Assembly (NCBI GenBank): GCA_016764135.1
Contig: JAESSL010000422.1
Location: 1 to 5,664, forward strand
Direction of reading: 5' to 3'
Length of the DNA: 5,664 nt
Origin: Alphaproteobacteria bacterium
GTDB lineage: Bacteria > Pseudomonadota > Alphaproteobacteria > UBA8366 > GCA-2717185
The notes below the pieces were generated by a model. That model was not told where the DNA came from, searched no databases, and saw only the letters and a program-made list of their open reading frames with translations. Position numbers and translations under genes: made by a program. Positions 5,108 through 5,664 of this stretch are shown here, piece by piece. The first letter of the stretch is position 1; each line of letters begins with the position of its first letter.

Positions 5108-5664
5108 TCAGGCGCGTTTTTTGTAATGCGAGTCGATATACTCATCGACGATGCTTTGAAACTGCACCGCGATATCAGCGCCGCGCAGGGTCATCGCCTT
5201 TTTCCCGTCGATGAACACAGGCGCTGCGGGCTCCTCTCCCGTGCCGGGCAGGCTGATGCCAATATCGGCGTATTTGCTTTCACCCGGACCGTTCACAATG
5301 CAGCCCATGACCGCAAGGTTCAGCGATTCTACGCCCACATGGCTGTCACGCCATTCCGGCATCCGGCGGCGGACATAGCTCTGAATGGATTCGGCCAGGC
5401 TCTGAAACACCGTGCTTGTCGTGCGCCCGCACCCGGGACAGGCGGTGACCAGCGGCGTAAAGGACCGCAGCCCCATGGTTTGCAATATCTCCTGCGCAAC
5501 GATGACTTCCTGCGTCCGGTCGCCGCCCGGTTGCGGGGTCAAGGACACGCGGATCGTATCGCCGATGCCTTCCTGCAACAAAATGGACATGGCGGCGGTG
5601 GACGCCACGATGCCCTTGGAGCCCATGCCCGCTTCGGTCAGCCCCAGATGCAGCGCATAATCGC
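5108..5664 (-). CDS. ispG: 4-hydroxy-3-methylbut-2-en-1-yl diphosphate synthase IspG (GcpE), 5' end outside window
   Basis: The iron-sulfur enzyme that reductively converts 2-C-methyl-D-erythritol 2,4-cyclodiphosphate to HMBPP, the penultimate step of the MEP pathway to IPP and DMAPP. The frame is open through the right edge; 185 residues are visible, about the C-terminal half of a protein usually near 370. It enters with DYALHLGLTEAGMGSKG, followed by GDTIRVSLTPQPG and the cluster-binding motif TACPGCGRTTS (cysteine codons at 5440-5438 and 5431-5429). MGCIVNGPGESKYADIGIS supplies the third cysteine (5302-5300) and the conserved glutamate after NGPG that completes 4Fe-4S binding in known structures. 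All three cysteines and the glutamate are intact. The C terminus ends HYKKRA. The ATG at 5626 is an internal methionine, not the start. A terminator follows the stop directly, so this is the last gene of its transcript. The electron donor (ferredoxin or flavodoxin) cannot be told from this half. Confidence 0.96.
   Translation of the reverse strand, partial: DYALHLGLTEAGMGSKGIVASTAAMSILLQEGIGDTIRVSLTPQPGGDRTQEVIVAQEILQTMGLRSFTPLVTACPGCGRTTSTVFQSLAESIQSYVRRRMPEWRDSHVGVESLNLAVMGCIVNGPGESKYADIGISLPGTGEEPAAPVFIDGKKAMTLRGADIAVQFQSIVDEYIDSHYKKRA

Noticed and set aside
4587..5126. Plus-strand open frame of 179 codons across CoA-transferase subunit A, the intergenic gap and the ispG end
   Set aside because: It crosses two well-supported minus-strand genes and a terminator, and its Pro/Ser/Arg-rich product is typical of a shadow frame.

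Overview
The window reads like the chromosome of an alphaproteobacterium using ubiquinone and the MEP isoprenoid pathway. The basis is moderately high GC in the genes, the residue-level look of the polyprenyl diphosphate synthase and IspG, and a small DUF2007 gene divergent from the synthase, an arrangement I recall from alphaproteobacteria. Order or genus cannot be fixed from this sequence alone. No mobile elements, rRNA, tRNA or CRISPR arrays are visible.

Layout. Positions 1-209 (minus strand) hold the start of a DUF2007 protein that runs off the left edge. A divergent promoter region (210-339) separates it from a plus-strand pair: a long-chain polyprenyl diphosphate synthase (IspB type, probable TTG start at 340) and, 27 bases later, an alpha/beta hydrolase resembling kynurenine formamidases and BD-FAE-like esterases. 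This pair converges on a minus-strand block and overlaps it by 17 bases at the stop codons. Read in its own direction, the minus-strand block starts with the C-terminal half of ispG (5664-5108) and its intrinsic terminator (about 5100-5076). Next come the two subunits of a 3-oxoacid-type CoA-transferase, with an ATGA stop/start overlap, and then a class I/II PLP aminotransferase without a GntR domain (3508-2258).

How the genes fit together. IspG makes the HMBPP precursor of IPP and DMAPP, and the IspB-type synthase extends these units into the quinone side chain, so both ends of the window carry isoprenoid functions. The middle looks catabolic: a CoA-transferase that activates a 3-oxo acid with succinyl-CoA or acetyl-CoA, and an aminotransferase for an unidentified amino acid. 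The link between these two is inferred only from order and strand.

The most unusual part is the 115-base AT-rich gap between the CoA-transferase and the aminotransferase (3509-3623). It holds a perfect 12-bp-arm inverted repeat next to the aminotransferase start codon. An overlapping perfect 9-bp-arm inverted repeat lies between a consensus TTGACA -35 and a TATTAT -10 that are 20 bases apart, and a separate 14-bp palindrome lies just after the CoA-transferase stop. This is a dense, probably regulatory control region whose long-spacer dyad resembles MerR-family promoters. The rest of the window looks ordinary.
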